Origin: an uncultured Sutterella sp.
GTDB lineage: Bacteria; Pseudomonadota; Gammaproteobacteria; Burkholderiales; Burkholderiaceae_F
Length of the DNA: 34,561 nucleotides
Assembly: GCA_905198475.1 (NCBI GenBank)
Contig: CAJKCQ010000015.1
Coordinates: 1 to 34,561, forward strand
Direction of reading: 5' to 3'
The position numbers were made by a program, and so were the translations under genes. Shown in pieces: positions 7,920-14,461 of this stretch. Each line of letters opens with the position of its first letter. Within the stretch, counting starts at the first letter, position 1. The notes below the pieces were generated by a model. That model was not told the origin of the DNA and did not search any database. It saw only the letters and a list, made by a program, of their open reading frames with translations.

Positions 7920-7948
7920 AGTATGCCATTCATGAGAATGATTCGCAA
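7920..7948 (-). promoter_or_regulatory. Promoter of small RNA 1 with Fur-box-like sequence
   Basis: On the - strand TTGCGA (7948-7943), a 17-base spacer and CATACT (7925-7920) form a sigma-70-type promoter. The + strand across the spacer reads CATGAGAATGATTCGC (7931-7946), close to the Fur consensus GATAATGATAATCATTATC. Fur bound with Fe(II) would block the promoter, so the RNA would be made in iron starvation. The site could also influence the rightward BASS gene, but that gene starts about 430 bases away. Confidence 0.58.
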
Positions 7949-8162
7949 TGCCTACGCGAAAGAAAACCACTCTCATTTGCGCCGACTTCATCAAACATTG
8001 ATTGACGTCAAGGCGGGGTGGATGTAGCCCCGAACTCCGGCCGCTTCGGCCCCCGCCCCCTCCCTTGGACGGAAGGAAAACCCTCTAGGGTGTTTCTGCA
8101 ATATCTATTGGATTGCATCATCAACATGATCATATTCCTAAAAATATGTGTGTTCTCCATAC

Positions 8163-8182
8163 CGTTTTTGCAAGCAAAAACG
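8163..8182. repeat. Perfect 9-bp inverted repeat upstream of the BASS gene
   Basis: CGTTTTTGC-AA-GCAAAAACG is perfectly self-complementary and lies in the AT-richer leader region of the carrier gene, about 200 bases before its start. It could be an operator or an RNA hairpin. There is no T-run after it that would make it a clear terminator. Confidence 0.45.
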
Positions 8183-8308
8183 CGCGTCGGCACGTAATCT
8201 TCACTGCACCGCAGCGTGAAAAGCGGCGCCCGATGAGACGGCTCTGCGGCGCACCGGGGCTCCCCAGGGATCCCGTGAAGCAGCCATCCGCAACCCAAGA
8301 GGTCAGCC

Positions 8309-8356
8309 ATGCACTTCTGGTTCACAACCCAAACCGCACCGGGGGCGGCGCGCTAA
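8309..8356 (+). CDS. Possible 15-residue upstream peptide of the BASS gene
   Basis: ATG at 8309 is preceded by AAGAGG at about 6 bases, a better ribosome binding site than that of the carrier gene itself. It encodes MHFWFTTQTAPGAAR and stops at 8356, 23 bases before the BASS start and in a different frame. It could couple translation of the carrier or act as a leader peptide. It may equally be chance; only the Shine-Dalgarno sequence and its position support it. Confidence 0.3.
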   Translation: MHFWFTTQTAPGAAR

Positions 8357-8379
8357 GAACGCACCGCCTGACGCACAAA

Positions 8380-9366
8380 ATGATGAACATCCTCGTGAAG
8401 ATCAGCCAGTTCGTGAACAAAACGTTCGCCCTTTGGGTCGTCGCCGCCGGCGTCCTCGGCTTCCTTTTCCCCGAGGTGTTCAAGCTTGTAGGGCCGTACG
8501 TGCCGGTTCTCCTCGGCGTCGTGATGTTCGGCATGGGCCTCACGCTCACCACGGCGGACTTCCGTGAGATCTTCCGCCGTCCGCGCGACGTCTTCGTCGG
8601 GATCATCGCTCAGTTCACGATCATGCCGCTCTCGGCCTGGGCGCTCTGCTGGGCCTTCCAGTTGCCGCCCGACCTCGCCGTCGGCATGATGCTCCTCGGG
8701 TGCGCCCCGGGCGGCACGGCCTCGAACGTCGTCACCTTCCTCGCCCGCGGCGACGTCGCGCTCTCCGTGACGATCACCTCGTGCACGACGCTCATGGCGC
8801 CCGTGGTCACCCCCGCGTTGATGTACTTCTTCGCCAGCCAGTGGCTCGCCATCGACCCGGCCGCGATGTTCATGTCGATCGTCCAGGTGATCCTCCTCCC
8901 GATCGCCGCCGGCGTGATCGTGCACCGCATCTTCGGCAGCCGCGTGAAGCAGGTCACCGCTGCGCTCCCGATCGTCTCCGTCGCCGCCATCGTGGTGATC
9001 ATCTCCGCCGTCGTGGCGGGCACCAAGGGCTCGATCGTGAACGCCGGCTTCGTCGCCTTTGCGGCGGTCGCCATCCAGAACGCGATCGGCATGGGTCTGG
9101 GGTACTTCCTCGGCCGCATGCTCGGCATGGACGAGGCCAAGTGCAAGTGCCTGTGCTTCGAGGTGGGCATGCAGAACTCCGCCCTCGGCGTGGCCCTGGC
9201 CGGCGTGCACTTCGCCGCCGCCCCGATGACGGCGCTCCCGTCCGCGATCGGCGCGCTCTGGCACAACATCTCCGCTCCGGTGGTCGCCACCTTCTTCCAG
9301 ATGAGGCATGCGAAGAAGGCCGAAAAGCCCGGGGCCGAGCCGATGGAGGCCGTGCATGCCGCGTGA
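8380..9366 (+). CDS. BASS-family (bile acid:sodium symporter-like) transporter
   Basis: This 328-residue inner-membrane protein has about ten hydrophobic segments and family hallmarks: GCAPGGTASNVVTFLARGDVA in the first half and EVGMQNSALGVALA in the second, which form the crossing discontinuous helices of the BASS fold. Relatives move bile acids, pantothenate/ketopantoate or other organic anions with Na+; the substrate here cannot be read from sequence. I chose the first ATG of the adjacent pair at 8380/8383, because the frame upstream to 8113 has noncoding character. There is no clear Shine-Dalgarno sequence, and a short upstream peptide may supply ribosomes by coupling. The gene is monocistronic and ends at a strong terminator. 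Confidence 0.9.
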   Translation: MMNILVKISQFVNKTFALWVVAAGVLGFLFPEVFKLVGPYVPVLLGVVMFGMGLTLTTADFREIFRRPRDVFVGIIAQFTIMPLSAWALCWAFQLPPDLAVGMMLLGCAPGGTASNVVTFLARGDVALSVTITSCTTLMAPVVTPALMYFFASQWLAIDPAAMFMSIVQVILLPIAAGVIVHRIFGSRVKQVTAALPIVSVAAIVVIISAVVAGTKGSIVNAGFVAFAAVAIQNAIGMGLGYFLGRMLGMDEAKCKCLCFEVGMQNSALGVALAGVHFAAAPMTALPSAIGALWHNISAPVVATFFQMRHAKKAEKPGAEPMEAVHAA

Positions 9367-9400
9367 GGCGGAGCGCCCTGAATCCAACAGTATCCTGAGA

Positions 9401-9425
9401 GGGGAGCCCGAAAGGGCTCCCCTTT
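9401..9425 (+). terminator. Intrinsic terminator of the BASS gene
   Basis: A 9-bp perfect stem GGGGAGCCC/GGGCTCCCC with a stable GAAA tetraloop is followed by TTTG. It lies 34 bases after the stop codon. Confidence 0.85.
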
Positions 9426-9518
9426 GTTCGTCCGCCGGACGTATGCTCACCCTCGGGCCCGCCGCAACTCCGATGTGCCCGGGCCGCCCGCCCGTCAACC
9501 CTTGCGCCGCCCGCCCTC

Positions 9519-10049
9519 ATGTCCTTCACCCAATGGTTCGACCTCTTGCGCCGCCGGTTCGCCCGTTCGATCGTGAAGGCGCTGCTCTTTCCGCGTGAGA
9601 CGGACTGGTACCGGCTCGCGCCCATCACGGACGAGACGGGCGTCGAACACGACCTCTCGGTGAGAAGTCTCGGCGAAGGCGGCTACGAGCTGCTCGAGAC
9701 CCTTCCCGGCCGCGAGCCGATCCGCACGGAGCTCGAGGACGAGGCCTTCGCGCAGCGCCTTTTCGACGTGATCGGGCCGGATCTGCGGCTCGACGACGGC
9801 GTCCTCAACATGCTCTTCGACGCGGGCGACATCCGGCTTCTCTGGAGGATCTTCGCTTACCCGAACGAGTGGGGCGACGAATGGGAGCTCACCGACGCGG
9901 GGCTCGCCTTCTTTGGGCTCCACGGCGTCCCCTGGTGCCGCAGCTTCATGGCGAAGGCGCTCGAGCGTCGCGGGCAGACGCCGCCGCGCACGACGGTCGC
10001 TGAAGTCGCGCGCGAAGTAGAGGCGCTCCGGCGGCTCCTCGCCGGCTGA
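9519..10049 (+). CDS. Hypothetical protein, 176 residues
   Basis: Codon third positions are strongly G/C, and the frame is long compared with competing frames, so this is very probably a real gene. The protein is soluble, with a basic N-terminal helix (MSFTQWFDLLRRRFARSIVKALLF), a central acidic region rich in Leu, Asp and Glu, and a C-terminal helix with charged residues. No signal peptide, transmembrane segment, metal motif or recognisable domain was seen. The region before the start is C-rich with no evident ribosome binding site, so the exact start is uncertain. It stands alone between a terminator and a small open frame. Confidence 0.7.
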   Translation: MSFTQWFDLLRRRFARSIVKALLFPRETDWYRLAPITDETGVEHDLSVRSLGEGGYELLETLPGREPIRTELEDEAFAQRLFDVIGPDLRLDDGVLNMLFDAGDIRLLWRIFAYPNEWGDEWELTDAGLAFFGLHGVPWCRSFMAKALERRGQTPPRTTVAEVAREVEALRRLLAG

Positions 10050-10145
10050 GGCTTCCTGCAGAGGCGTAAACGCGCTCCGAGGCGTTGGCTTCACCCAAAG
10101 CATTCCAGAGTCTCCCGCAACCTCTCTCATCCCTCAGAGTCCATC

Positions 10146-10307
10146 ATGGTGGAACCCACCCGTCCCTCGTCCGCCTCGACGCCTTCTCCCCAGAGCTCCT
10201 CCCCGCGTTTTTCGGGCGAGTTCGCACGACGCGGCTTCACCTTCACGATCGCCTCGACGCTCCTCGTCTGCTGCTTCATCTTCTCCTCCGCGCGCCGATT
10301 CCGCTGA
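10146..10307 (+). CDS. Small putative single-span membrane protein, 53 residues
   Basis: A 53-codon frame starts with ATG at 10146 and has nearly all third positions G or C, matching local coding bias. The N-terminal half is rich in Ser and Pro. It ends with a hydrophobic stretch (GFTFTIASTLLVCCFIF) followed by Arg-rich residues, as in small tail-anchored membrane proteins. The Shine-Dalgarno sequence is weak (CAGAG). The overlapping longer frame from 10085 has poorer composition and no membrane segment. No homologue is recognised. Confidence 0.4.
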   Translation: MVEPTRPSSASTPSPQSSSPRFSGEFARRGFTFTIASTLLVCCFIFSSARRFR

Positions 10308-10499
10308 TCGGCGTATGGGCCGGAAAGCTCGGCCTCATCGTCCCGAACGCTGCCGCGGGGATCGCGGTGAGGGGCTTTCGCCCGCCGAGCGGCTGCGCCG
10401 CTGACGAAGCCCGCAGCCTGAACAAAAGTGTCAGGACGCGCGGAGGCGTGTGCCCGGGCAGCCCCGGCGGCGCGCGGCCGGGTTCGTGCGGAATCGGAA
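10308..10499. other. Intergenic region with no feature seen
   Basis: This GC-rich stretch separates the small membrane open frame from the terminator of small RNA 2. Short open frames cross it on both strands but show no ribosome binding site or family resemblance. The last bases before 10500 are A-rich on the + strand and form the T-run of the leftward terminator. Confidence 0.5.
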
Positions 10500-10687
10500 A
10501 AGAAAAAAGGGAGGCCGCGGACCAAGAAACACGCGGCCTCCCTTAGAGGCGAGGAACGAAACCCGGGTAGGAGACTCCCGGAGAAGCGTCCGCCGGCAAA
10601 GTTTCCCCGCTTTGCGTGATCGGCGGACTTGGGACGCTGCGGAACCGACCCCTTGGTTCCATGTGTTGCTGCGTCTTCCGTTCCAGT
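10500..10687 (-). ncRNA. Predicted Fur-controlled small RNA 2 (about 188 nt)
   Basis: The RNA runs leftward from about 10687. Its first arm is GACGC/GCGTC with an inner GGAACC/GGTTCC stem, an ACACAT-containing bulge and an AAGGGGTC loop. The second arm is GTCCGCCG/CGGCGGAC with inner GCAAAG/CTTTGC. A third hairpin (CCGGG/CCCGG) displays GTCTCCTA in its loop (10575-10568). The terminator is a 13-bp perfect stem (10544-10532 with 10519-10507) followed by TTTTTT. The bulge ACAT, AGGGGTC loop and GTCTCCTA are shared with the RNA at 7764-7912, although the paired bases differ. The closing stem is weaker than in RNA 1. No gene follows on this strand. Confidence 0.62.
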
Positions 10688-10694
10688 GAGATGA

Positions 10695-10723
10695 ACTATA
10701 TCGCAAATGAGAATCGTTTGCAA
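10695..10723 (-). promoter_or_regulatory. Promoter of small RNA 2 with Fur-box-like sequence
   Basis: On the - strand TTGCAA (10723-10718), a 17-base spacer and TATAGT (10700-10695) form a strong promoter. The + strand reads GCAAATGAGAATCGTTTGC (10703-10721), an imperfect palindrome very close to a Fur box and covering the spacer and -35. The bases after the -10 element, TCATCTCA, are identical to those after the promoter at 7920-7948, which supports a common origin. Confidence 0.65.
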
Positions 10724-10829
10724 GGGTGTGGAGAAATATTTTCCCCGCCGCTCCTCCTCCGTCCCGCCGCCGCTCCGCTCCGGCGCACCGGAGGCGGGAG
10801 GGCGGGGCGGGGGCATCTATCCGTGAGCC

Positions 10830-11672
10830 TCAGAGCCTGCCGCCCTCGACGACAAGGTCGTCCGGGTTCGAAGTTTTGCCGTAGACGGGCGCGAGCGTCT
10901 CGGCGTAATCCTTGTGGAAGAACTGCTCGCCGCCGAGCTTCACGATCTCGTCGTTGATCCAGGCGAGGAGCTCCTTGTTGCCCTTCTGCACGGCCGGCGC
11001 GATGGTGTCGAGCTCGCCGAGGGACGTGATGCCCACCTTGAAGCCCTTGTTCACGATCGCCCAGGCGAGAACCTCGGTGTTGTCGGTCGAGAAGGCGTCG
11101 CCGCGGCCGTCAAGGAGCGCGTTGTAGGCGTCGGCGTACTGGTCGTACTTCTGGAGCTTCACTTCGGGGTGGTTCTTTTCAAAGTACGTCTCGGCGGTCG
11201 TGCCCTTGGCGATGATGAGGGTCTTGCCCTTGAGCTCCTTCACGTCCTTCACGAGGGCGTTCTCGGGCGAGACGACGCCGAGGGCGACCTTCATGTAGGG
11301 AAGCGCGAAGTCCACCTTCTCGGCGCGCTCCTTCGTCACCGTGAAGTTCGCGAGGATGACGTCCACCTTGTCGGTGACGAGGAATTCGACGCGCGAGGCG
11401 GGGTCGACCGAGATGTACTTCACCTTGACGCCGAGGTCTTGGGCGAGGCGGTTGCCGAAGTACACGTCATAGCCCTGGTAGGCGCCATCGGCGTCCACGT
11501 AGCCGAACGGAGCCTTGTCGGAGAAGACGCCGATCACGATTTCGCCCGAGGCCTTGACCTCGTCGAGGGGACGCGCGTCGGCGGCGCCCGGAAGGGAGAC
11601 CGCGCCGGCGACGAGGGCGCCGGCGAGGGCGAGGGCGGAGAGCTTGCGGGTGAAGAGCGTGAAGAGCTTCAT
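10830..11672 (-). CDS. Periplasmic amino-acid (probably cysteine) binding protein
   Basis: This 280-residue solute-binding protein of family 3 delivers an amino acid to the ABC transporter encoded upstream. A signal peptide covers about residues 1-33 (hydrophobic core LSALALAGALVAGA, cleavage after ADA); no lipobox Cys is present, so the mature protein is soluble. Segments such as GVFSDKAPFGYVDADG, ASRVEFL, VDVILANFT, SDTE-like FSTDNTEVLAW and the C-terminal VVEGGRL closely resemble, from memory, the Campylobacter cysteine-binding protein CjaA. Glutamate or glutamine binding remains possible. AAAAAGGA precedes the ATG. It is the last gene of the leftward operon, 147 bases after the ATPase gene, with a hairpin in the gap. 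Confidence 0.88.
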   Translation of the reverse strand: MKLFTLFTRKLSALALAGALVAGAVSLPGAADARPLDEVKASGEIVIGVFSDKAPFGYVDADGAYQGYDVYFGNRLAQDLGVKVKYISVDPASRVEFLVTDKVDVILANFTVTKERAEKVDFALPYMKVALGVVSPENALVKDVKELKGKTLIIAKGTTAETYFEKNHPEVKLQKYDQYADAYNALLDGRGDAFSTDNTEVLAWAIVNKGFKVGITSLGELDTIAPAVQKGNKELLAWINDEIVKLGGEQFFHKDYAETLAPVYGKTSNPDDLVVEGGRL

Positions 11673-11728
11673 GATGAAATTCCTTTTTCGTGCGGAAGCG
11701 TTGCGTTGTGTCGGGGTGTGTTTGCCCT

Positions 11729-11752
11729 CGCCGGCCCCCGACCGGGTCGGCG
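11729..11752 (-). other. Intercistronic hairpin between ATPase and binding-protein genes
   Basis: The inverted repeat CGCCG-A-CCC with GGG-G-CCGGCG can form a stable hairpin in the 147-base gap of the operon. It has no T-run, so it more likely adjusts mRNA stability or partial readthrough than ends transcription. Such elements often raise binding-protein expression relative to membrane components. Confidence 0.4.
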
Positions 11753-11818
11753 CGGTTTGTTGACGGGTTGAAGGGACGCCCTCTTGAGGAAGGGCGCTGC
11801 GCGCCGCGTTCGGGACGG

Positions 11819-12601
11819 TCAGTGCGCGCAGGCGGCTGCGCAGGACGGCGGGTCCTTTCTGCGGCGGTTGTATTCGAAGGAGTGGAGGAAGTCCGCCGCG
11901 CGCTTCGTCTTCGGAGCGGTGAAGAAGACTTCGGGCGGCGCCTCCTCGACGATCCGGCCGCCGTCGAAGAAAAGGATCCGGTCGGCGACGGCGCGGGCGA
12001 ACTGCATCTCGTGCGTGACGATCACCATGGAGAGCCCCGCGTCGGCGAGTTCGACGATCACCTCGAGCACCTCGCGGACCATTTCCGGGTCGAGCGACGC
12101 CGTCACCTCGTCGAAGAGCATCACCTCGGGCTTCATCGCGAGCGCGCGCACGATCGCGACGCGCTGCTTCTGCCCGCCCGAAAGTTCGCGCGGATAGGCG
12201 CCGCGCTTCTCCCAGAGGCCCACGCGCCTGAGAAGCGTTTCGGCCTCGGCTTGGACTTCAGCGCGGGACCTCTTCGCGACCTCGAGCGGAGCGAGGAGGA
12301 CGTTCTCGAGCACGGTGAGATGCGGAAAGAGGTCGTAGCTCTGGAAGACCATGCCGACGCCTTTGCGCGCGCCCCCGCGGGCGTCTGCGGGCCGGCCGGC
12401 GACCAGGACTTCGCCCGCTTCAAGGGGCTCGAGCCCCACCAGGCACCTCAGGAACGTGGACTTCCCGCAGCCCGAGGGTCCGAGGATCACGGCGGCTTCG
12501 CCCGGATGGAGCCGGAAGTCGATGCCGTTCAGCACGACCGCGTCGCCGAACTTCTTGACGAGTCCGCGGACTTCGATAGGAAAGACTTCGGTCTGCGGCA
12601 T
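11819..12601 (-). CDS. Polar amino-acid ABC transporter ATP-binding protein
   Basis: This 260-residue ATPase drives uptake through the two permeases encoded just upstream. The motifs are complete: Walker A GPSGCGKST (41-49), Q-loop Q87, signature LSGGQ (140-144), Walker B with D164-E165 and switch His197. Sequence type matches GlnQ/HisP/ArtP. I chose ATG 12601 because AAGGAG lies 8 bases before it; an upstream ATG at 12619 overlaps the preceding gene and has no ribosome binding site. It starts 2 bases after the previous stop codon, so translation is probably coupled. Confidence 0.93.
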   Translation of the reverse strand: MPQTEVFPIEVRGLVKKFGDAVVLNGIDFRLHPGEAAVILGPSGCGKSTFLRCLVGLEPLEAGEVLVAGRPADARGGARKGVGMVFQSYDLFPHLTVLENVLLAPLEVAKRSRAEVQAEAETLLRRVGLWEKRGAYPRELSGGQKQRVAIVRALAMKPEVMLFDEVTASLDPEMVREVLEVIVELADAGLSMVIVTHEMQFARAVADRILFFDGGRIVEEAPPEVFFTAPKTKRAADFLHSFEYNRRRKDPPSCAAACAH

Positions 12602-12603
12602 GG

Positions 12604-13284
12604 CTATTGCTCCTTCCATTTCGATTCAAGCTTCTTCGCGGCGAGCGACACGGGCCAGCAGGCGAGGAAGTAGAGGATGAAGACCGCACCGTAGACCCAG
12701 AGGGCGGCGGTCGGGTAGTGAAAGCGGTTGGCGTCGATGATCTGCTGCCCGACCTTGAGCACCTCGACCATGCCGATCAGTGCAATGAGGCTCGTGGTCT
12801 TGATCATGCGGGTGATGAGGTTGATCGCGGGCGGCGTGAGCTGACGCAGCGTCTGCGGGATGATGATGAAGCGGTAGAGCGAGAACTTCGAGAAGCCGAG
12901 CACCCGGGCGCTCTCATACTGCGAGCGCGGAATGGCGAGGAGCGCCCCGCGCACGAGGTCGCCCATCTCGGCCGTTCCCCAGAAGGTGAAGACGATCACG
13001 GCGCTCGCCCAGGCCGAGAGGTTCCAGCCGAAGCTTCGCGTGAAGCCGAAGTAGACCACGAAGAGCAGGACGAGCTGCGGCATGATGCGCACGAACTCGA
13101 GGTACGCCCGCGCGGCGGCGCGCACCAGGCGGCTTCTCGACGTCATCACGATCCCGAGGAGGATGCCGAGCGGAATCGAGAGCGCGGCCGAAAGGAGCGA
13201 GATGTTGAGCGTCACGAAGAGGCCTTCGAGAAGGCGCACGAGGTTGCGGCCCTCAAACAGAACGAAGATTCCCGAATCCGGCAT
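12604..13284 (-). CDS. Amino-acid ABC transporter permease (second)
   Basis: This inner-membrane permease of 226 residues belongs to the HisM/GlnP (HEQRo) family. It has about five hydrophobic segments and the EAA-loop region GALLAIPRSQYESARVLGFSKFS followed by IIIPQTLRQLTPP, which contacts the ATPase. Start ATG 13284 is preceded by AGAGG at 8 bases; a TTG 18 bases earlier is less likely. It overlaps the end of the preceding permease gene by 32 bases, so the two are translated together. Confidence 0.9.
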   Translation of the reverse strand: MPDSGIFVLFEGRNLVRLLEGLFVTLNISLLSAALSIPLGILLGIVMTSRSRLVRAAARAYLEFVRIMPQLVLLFVVYFGFTRSFGWNLSAWASAVIVFTFWGTAEMGDLVRGALLAIPRSQYESARVLGFSKFSLYRFIIIPQTLRQLTPPAINLITRMIKTTSLIALIGMVEVLKVGQQIIDANRFHYPTAALWVYGAVFILYFLACWPVSLAAKKLESKWKEQ

Positions 13285-13927
13285 GGCGGAGCCTCTTTTC
13301 AAGATGGGTGCCCAGAAGCGACACGGGCAGCAGGAGCAGAACGTAGGCGGCGACGAGAAGGAGCAGCGATTCGTCGGTGCGGTAGTAGTTGCCGATCAAA
13401 TCCTTCGCGACGTACATGAGGTCGGGCAACGCAATCGCGGAGACGACCGAGACCTCCTTCACGAGGAAGATCACGTTGGCGACGAGGGCGGGAAGCGCCA
13501 CCGCGAGCGCCTGCGGGAGCACGACGAAGCGCATCGTCTGCCAGCCGGAGAGCCCGAGCACGCGCGCCGACTCCGACTGGATCTTCGGCACCGCCTCAAG
13601 ACCGCTGCGGAGCGCCTCTGCCATGTAGCTCCCGCCGAGGAAGGCGAGGCCGATGATCGCGCACCATTCGCCCGAGAGGCGGATCCCGATCTTCGGGAGC
13701 CCGAAGTAGAGAAAGAAGAGCTGCACGAGGAGCGGCGTATTGCGAGAGAGCTCGCCGTAGACGCCCACGAGCCCGGTGAGGCCCGGAACGCGCAGCGACT
13801 TCACGACCGCGCAGAAGAGGCCGACCGCGAAGGCGAGAAGGATGCCCGCGACTCCCACCCGGATGGTGAGGAGCGCGCCCTCGACGTAGAGCGGCAGGAA
13901 TTTGTCGATGAAGGCGTAGTCAAGCAA
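13253..13927 (-). CDS. Amino-acid ABC transporter permease (first)
   Basis: This 224-residue permease of the HisQ/GlnP family is the first structural gene of the operon. It has about five membrane segments, and its EAA-loop (GLEAVPKIQSESARVLGL...VVLPQALAVALPAL) is clear. The best start is TTG at 13927; a stop codon lies about 50 bases upstream in frame and no ATG or GTG fits between. A 16-codon frame starting with ATG at 13970 ends in a TGA that overlaps this TTG start, which could supply ribosomes by coupling. The two permeases would form the heterodimeric membrane channel. Confidence 0.88.
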   Translation of the reverse strand: MLDYAFIDKFLPLYVEGALLTIRVGVAGILLAFAVGLFCAVVKSLRVPGLTGLVGVYGELSRNTPLLVQLFFLYFGLPKIGIRLSGEWCAIIGLAFLGGSYMAEALRSGLEAVPKIQSESARVLGLSGWQTMRFVVLPQALAVALPALVANVIFLVKEVSVVSAIALPDLMYVAKDLIGNYYRTDESLLLLVAAYVLLLLPVSLLGTHLEKRLRHAGFGNLRSV

Positions 13928-13977
13928 TTTTGGGTTTCGGCTGCTGCGCCCGGGCGGCCGATCCCTTCATCAACGAA

Positions 13978-14015
13978 GAAGGACCGGGCAGCTGCGGGCG
14001 CTGCGCCGGTCCTTC
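13978..14015 (-). terminator. Strong leader hairpin, possible attenuator
   Basis: GAAGGACCGG (14015-14006) pairs perfectly with CCGGTCCTTC (13987-13978), and an inner GCAGC/GCTGC stem extends it to about 15 bp. On the transcribed strand it is followed by TTCGTTG, only moderately U-rich. It lies between the leader peptide and the first permease gene, where attenuation hairpins sit. It could also act as a processing or stability element. Confidence 0.5.
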
Positions 14016-14041
14016 TGAAGATTGAGGGTTTGAAGAGGAGC

Positions 14042-14119
14042 CTAGCGGATGCGCGCGCGGGACCGTTCGAGCGGACAGACGCTCGAGGCGGATCGAGAAC
14101 AACAGGCGTACATTCGCAT
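14042..14119 (-). CDS. Leader peptide with Cys-Cys, upstream of the amino-acid transporter
   Basis: A 25-codon frame begins at ATG 14119 with an excellent ribosome binding site (AGAAGGAG, 8 bases upstream). It reads MRMYACCSRSASSVCPLERS followed by RARIR. Three Cys codons, two of them adjacent, are unusual for this length in this genome. Together with the promoter upstream, the strong hairpin downstream and a CjaA-like transporter as the regulated operon, this suggests attenuation or stalling that senses cysteine supply. The Arg-rich tail also resembles other proteobacterial upstream peptides. Function is inferred from layout only. Confidence 0.5.
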   Translation of the reverse strand: MRMYACCSRSASSVCPLERSRARIR

Positions 14120-14165
14120 CGTCGCAGCTCCTTCTAAAAAATGGAACGAGTAATTGATGAATTTG

Positions 14166-14194
14166 ATTGTGAAGTAGGAAGAACCCGCCGTCAA
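14166..14194 (-). promoter_or_regulatory. Promoter of the amino-acid transporter operon
   Basis: TTGACG (14194-14189), a 17-base spacer and CACAAT (14171-14166) on the - strand make a sigma-70-type promoter. Transcription would start near 14159, about 40 bases before the leader peptide start. The surrounding DNA is AT-rich compared with the genes. Confidence 0.6.
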
Positions 14195-14461
14195 GACGAG
14201 GGAAGCCATGCAGCGGGTAATACCTGTCTCAGGGCAACCAGTATGGGTGATTGTGCTCAGAAATACGGGAGGATCCTTAGGCGCTCCGGCGTTTTCGCGG
14301 AATTTCGGCCGCGCGTCCGGACCTTCGCGCGGCTGCGGCCCGCGGGAGCCGCCGGCGGGCGCTTCCGGGCGGCCTCACGGCCTTTTCAACGGCGCGCAAT
14401 CGGTTTATCCTTTCAGAATTTTCCCAATTCACACCCAAAGCCTCGACAAGGATTCATCACC

